Source of the DNA: DATJZG01 sp035499295
GTDB taxonomy: Bacteria; Myxococcota; Myxococcia; Myxococcales; Anaeromyxobacteraceae
DNA length: 64,000 nt
Direction of reading: 5' to 3'
Assembly: GCA_035499295.1 (NCBI GenBank)
Contig: DATJZG010000186.1
Coordinates: 78,793-142,792 of the forward strand
Below are positions 62,660 to 64,000 of the stretch, one piece after another. The translations under genes and the position numbers were made by a program. Below the pieces are notes generated by a model. That model was not told where the DNA came from. It saw only the letters and a program-made list of their open reading frames with translations, and ran no database searches. Positions within the stretch are counted from its first letter, which is position 1; the number at the start of each line of letters is the position of its first letter.

Positions 62660-63753
62660 GACTTCTTCTCCTCCTTGCCCTCGTCCTCGACCTTGGCGAG
62701 CTTCGCGCCGTAGGTGAGGCCGGCGCCGATGAGCGCGCCGCCCACCAGGCCGGCCACTCCGGTGGCGAGCGGGCTCATCGCGCCCGCCTCAGCGTTCACT
62801 GGCGTGTACATCGCCGGGGGCGTGGGCCCCTGGACGTCGACGGTCTGGAAGAGCGGGACCCGGAACCCGATCTCCTTCTCGGTGCAGCCGAAGCACTGGG
62901 CGCCGATGCCCACCGGCCAGGCGCCGACGGTGTCGACAAAGGAGAGGAGCGAGCAGTTGGCGTGGGTCTGGGGGCCCTTGCAGCCGATCTTGTAGAGGCA
63001 CCAGCCCTGGCGCGAGCCCTCGTCCCCGTAGCGCTGAGCGAAGCGACCGGCGTCGAAGTGCGGGCGGCGCGGGCAGTCGTCGTGGATGACGCGCCCGTAG
63101 GCGAACTTGGGGCGGCCCTTGTCGTCGAGCGCGGGCAGCGTGCCGAAGGTCGCGAACTGCAGCACCGTGCCGAGCAGGTTGTAGGGGTTCGCCGGGCAGC
63201 CCGGGATGGTCACGACCGGCTTGCCCTTCACGATGTCCGAGACGCCGACGGCGCCGGTGGGGTTCGGGTCGGCCGAGGGGATCCCGCCCCAGGAGGCGCA
63301 GGAGCCGATGGCGATGATGGCGCCCGCCTTGGCCGCGGCTTCGGTCGTGGTCTCCACCGCCGTCTTCCCGGCGATGATGCAGTACTTGCCGTCCTCCTTC
63401 GTCGGGATGGCGCCCTCGATGACGAGCACGTACTTCCCGGCGTTGTCGCGCATCGCCTGCTCGAGCGCGGCCTCGGCCTGGTGGCCAGCCGCGGCCATCA
63501 GGGTCTCCGAGTAGTCGAGCGAGATGAGGTCGAGGATGAGCTGGGCGGCGTCGGGATGCCCGGTGCGCAACAGCGACTCCGTGCAGCCGGTGCACTCCTG
63601 GAACTGGAGCCAGATCACCGAGGGCTTCTTCTTCGAGACCGTCTCGGCGATCTTCTCGGCTGCCGAGGCCGGCAGTCCCACGGCGGCCGCGGCCGCGCTG
63701 CAGACTTTGAGGAAATCCCTTCGCGAAACGCTGCTCTTCTCCAGGTGGTTCAT
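62656..63753 (-). CDS. hybO: [NiFe] hydrogenase small subunit, Hyb type
   Basis: 365 residues from the ATG; the frame is open for a further 58 codons that lack a ribosome site. A twin-arginine signal (SRRDFLKVCSAAAAAVG) exports it with HybC. Fe-S ligands are seen in QECTGCTESLLR, IGSCASWGG, IPGCPANPYN, HDDCPRRPHF, GWCLYKIGCKGP and QCFGCTEKE. A C-terminal helix (about 328-352) is the membrane anchor. It heads the hybO-A-B-C run, the E. coli hyb order. Confidence 0.97.
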   Translation of the reverse strand: MNHLEKSSVSRRDFLKVCSAAAAAVGLPASAAEKIAETVSKKKPSVIWLQFQECTGCTESLLRTGHPDAAQLILDLISLDYSETLMAAAGHQAEAALEQAMRDNAGKYVLVIEGAIPTKEDGKYCIIAGKTAVETTTEAAAKAGAIIAIGSCASWGGIPSADPNPTGAVGVSDIVKGKPVVTIPGCPANPYNLLGTVLQFATFGTLPALDDKGRPKFAYGRVIHDDCPRRPHFDAGRFAQRYGDEGSRQGWCLYKIGCKGPQTHANCSLLSFVDTVGAWPVGIGAQCFGCTEKEIGFRVPLFQTVDVQGPTPPAMYTPVNAEAGAMSPLATGVAGLVGGALIGAGLTYGAKLAKVEDEGKEEKKS

Positions 63754-63798
63754 CTGTAAAGTCTCCGGGGCGGGTCCGATTGGGCGAGCCTCTTGACG

Positions 63799-63813
63799 TG
63801 GCACAAGATCTGC
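63799..63813 (+). promoter_or_regulatory. Sigma-54-like sequence facing away from the hydrogenase
   Basis: TGGCAC and CTGC place GG (63800-63801) and GC (63812-63813) 10 bases apart on the plus strand. The TGGCAC half is perfect, but the -12 half is poor. It would start transcription near 63825, toward the right window edge. It may be a real divergent promoter or chance. Confidence 0.3.
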
Positions 63814-63823
63814 CCTCGAGGGG

Positions 63824-63988
63824 ATGAGCAGAAGTCGTGCCGCTCGTGAGGAGAGGGCCCACATCAATGATGTCGAAGAGTTACGCGTGAGGAGCCGCGG
63901 GACCAGGCGGAAGATCCTGCGCCACAAGTGGGTGAACCTGGAAAGGTCGCTGTCGATCCAGGCAGCCGGAGCGCCAAGTGAGGGTTGA
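63824..63988 (+). CDS. Possible small basic protein, 54 residues
   Basis: An ATG frame of 54 codons (begins MSRSRAAREERAHINDVEEL, with many Arg and Lys) runs into the right edge region. Third-position GC is lower than in neighbouring genes (roughly 70 percent by eye), and no strong ribosome site is present beyond AGGGGATG. I recognise no family. It overlaps the antisense extension of the hybO frame. It may be a small regulatory protein, but a chance frame is more likely. Confidence 0.25.
   Translation: MSRSRAAREERAHINDVEELRVRSRGTRRKILRHKWVNLERSLSIQAAGAPSEG
63828..63842 (-). promoter_or_regulatory. hybO: Sigma-54 (-24/-12) promoter candidate of the hyb operon
   Basis: On the minus strand CGGCACG and CTGC give GG (63841-63840) and GC (63829-63828) at the required 10-base separation. 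Transcription would start near 63816, leaving a 63-base leader before hybO. Hydrogenase operons under sigma-54 control are known in other bacteria, so the position supports the call. Confidence 0.5.
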
Positions 63989-64000
63989 TCCCATTTGGGG

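Noticed and set aside
63754..63927. N-terminal extension of hybO by 58 codons
   Set aside because: It would place the twin-arginine signal inside the chain and covers the sigma-54-like promoter; the start at 63753 gives a normal export signal.

Overview
The window is very GC-rich, densely coded, bacterial chromosomal DNA with short gaps, frequent ATGA/GTGA start-stop overlaps and strong G/C third-position bias. The gene content (a bacterial V/A-type ATPase, a Hyb-type [NiFe] hydrogenase with a split transhydrogenase, many one- and two-component signalling proteins, a Hanks-type kinase with a PP2C phosphatase, Ku/LigD end joining) points to a delta-proteobacterial/Myxococcota lineage, most likely Anaeromyxobacter or a close relative. 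This assignment is inference from gene content and composition; no rRNA or tRNA gene is present to confirm it. I saw no CRISPR array, insertion sequence, prophage or attachment site.

Layout. 1-1519: end of a SUF iron-sulfur assembly operon (sufS fragment, sufU, sufT). 1533-6260: MASE1 hybrid histidine kinase, a divergent acyltransferase, and an ArsR-methyltransferase (SahR-like) regulator that precedes ahcY (6311-7786). 7805-10313: a NarL-type response regulator and two translationally coupled trypsin/PDZ proteins without export signals. 10424-16094: FMN split-barrel protein, metallo-beta-lactamase-fold protein, M20 peptidase, glycogen phosphorylase, alkyltransferase-like DNA repair protein. 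16157-18903: LemA, two TPM proteins and an XRE-cupin regulator. 18981-25658: a signalling and nitrogen block: MshEN-receiver-TPR protein, PP2C phosphatase, divergent Ser/Thr kinase immediately followed by an Amt ammonium channel, then an APC permease with a sigma-54-like promoter. 26097-31375: MgtC-like and K+/H+ antiporter membrane proteins, a GST, an NTF2-like protein, NfeD and a paraslipin. 31524-35247 (minus): MerR-TPR regulator, GST-like protein, Npt1-type carrier, aldo/keto reductase. 35273-40435: divergent ku and ligD, then a methyltransferase and an alpha/beta hydrolase. 40432-44919 (minus): giant FAD/Fe-S dehydrogenase and two small envelope-type proteins. 45184: CBS protein with a basic tail.

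45774-63753 is almost wholly minus-strand energy metabolism: a nine-gene V/A-ATPase operon in the same order as the Enterococcus ntp operon, a three-gene proton-translocating transhydrogenase (pntAA-pntAB-pntB), and hybO-hybA-hybB-hybC followed by the maturation protease hybD. The only plus-strand interruption is a quinone-oxidoreductase-like gene. Together these genes would link H2 oxidation and quinone reduction, NAD(P)H exchange and ion-motive force.

The main observations for follow-up are: the kinase-Amt-PP2C module with no GlnK; the intracellular HtrA-like pair under an atypical response regulator; the SahR-like regulator whose own start codon lies in a palindrome; sigma-54-like promoters before the hydrogenase and the APC permease; and an intrinsic terminator placed directly before the hydrogenase maturation protease gene.
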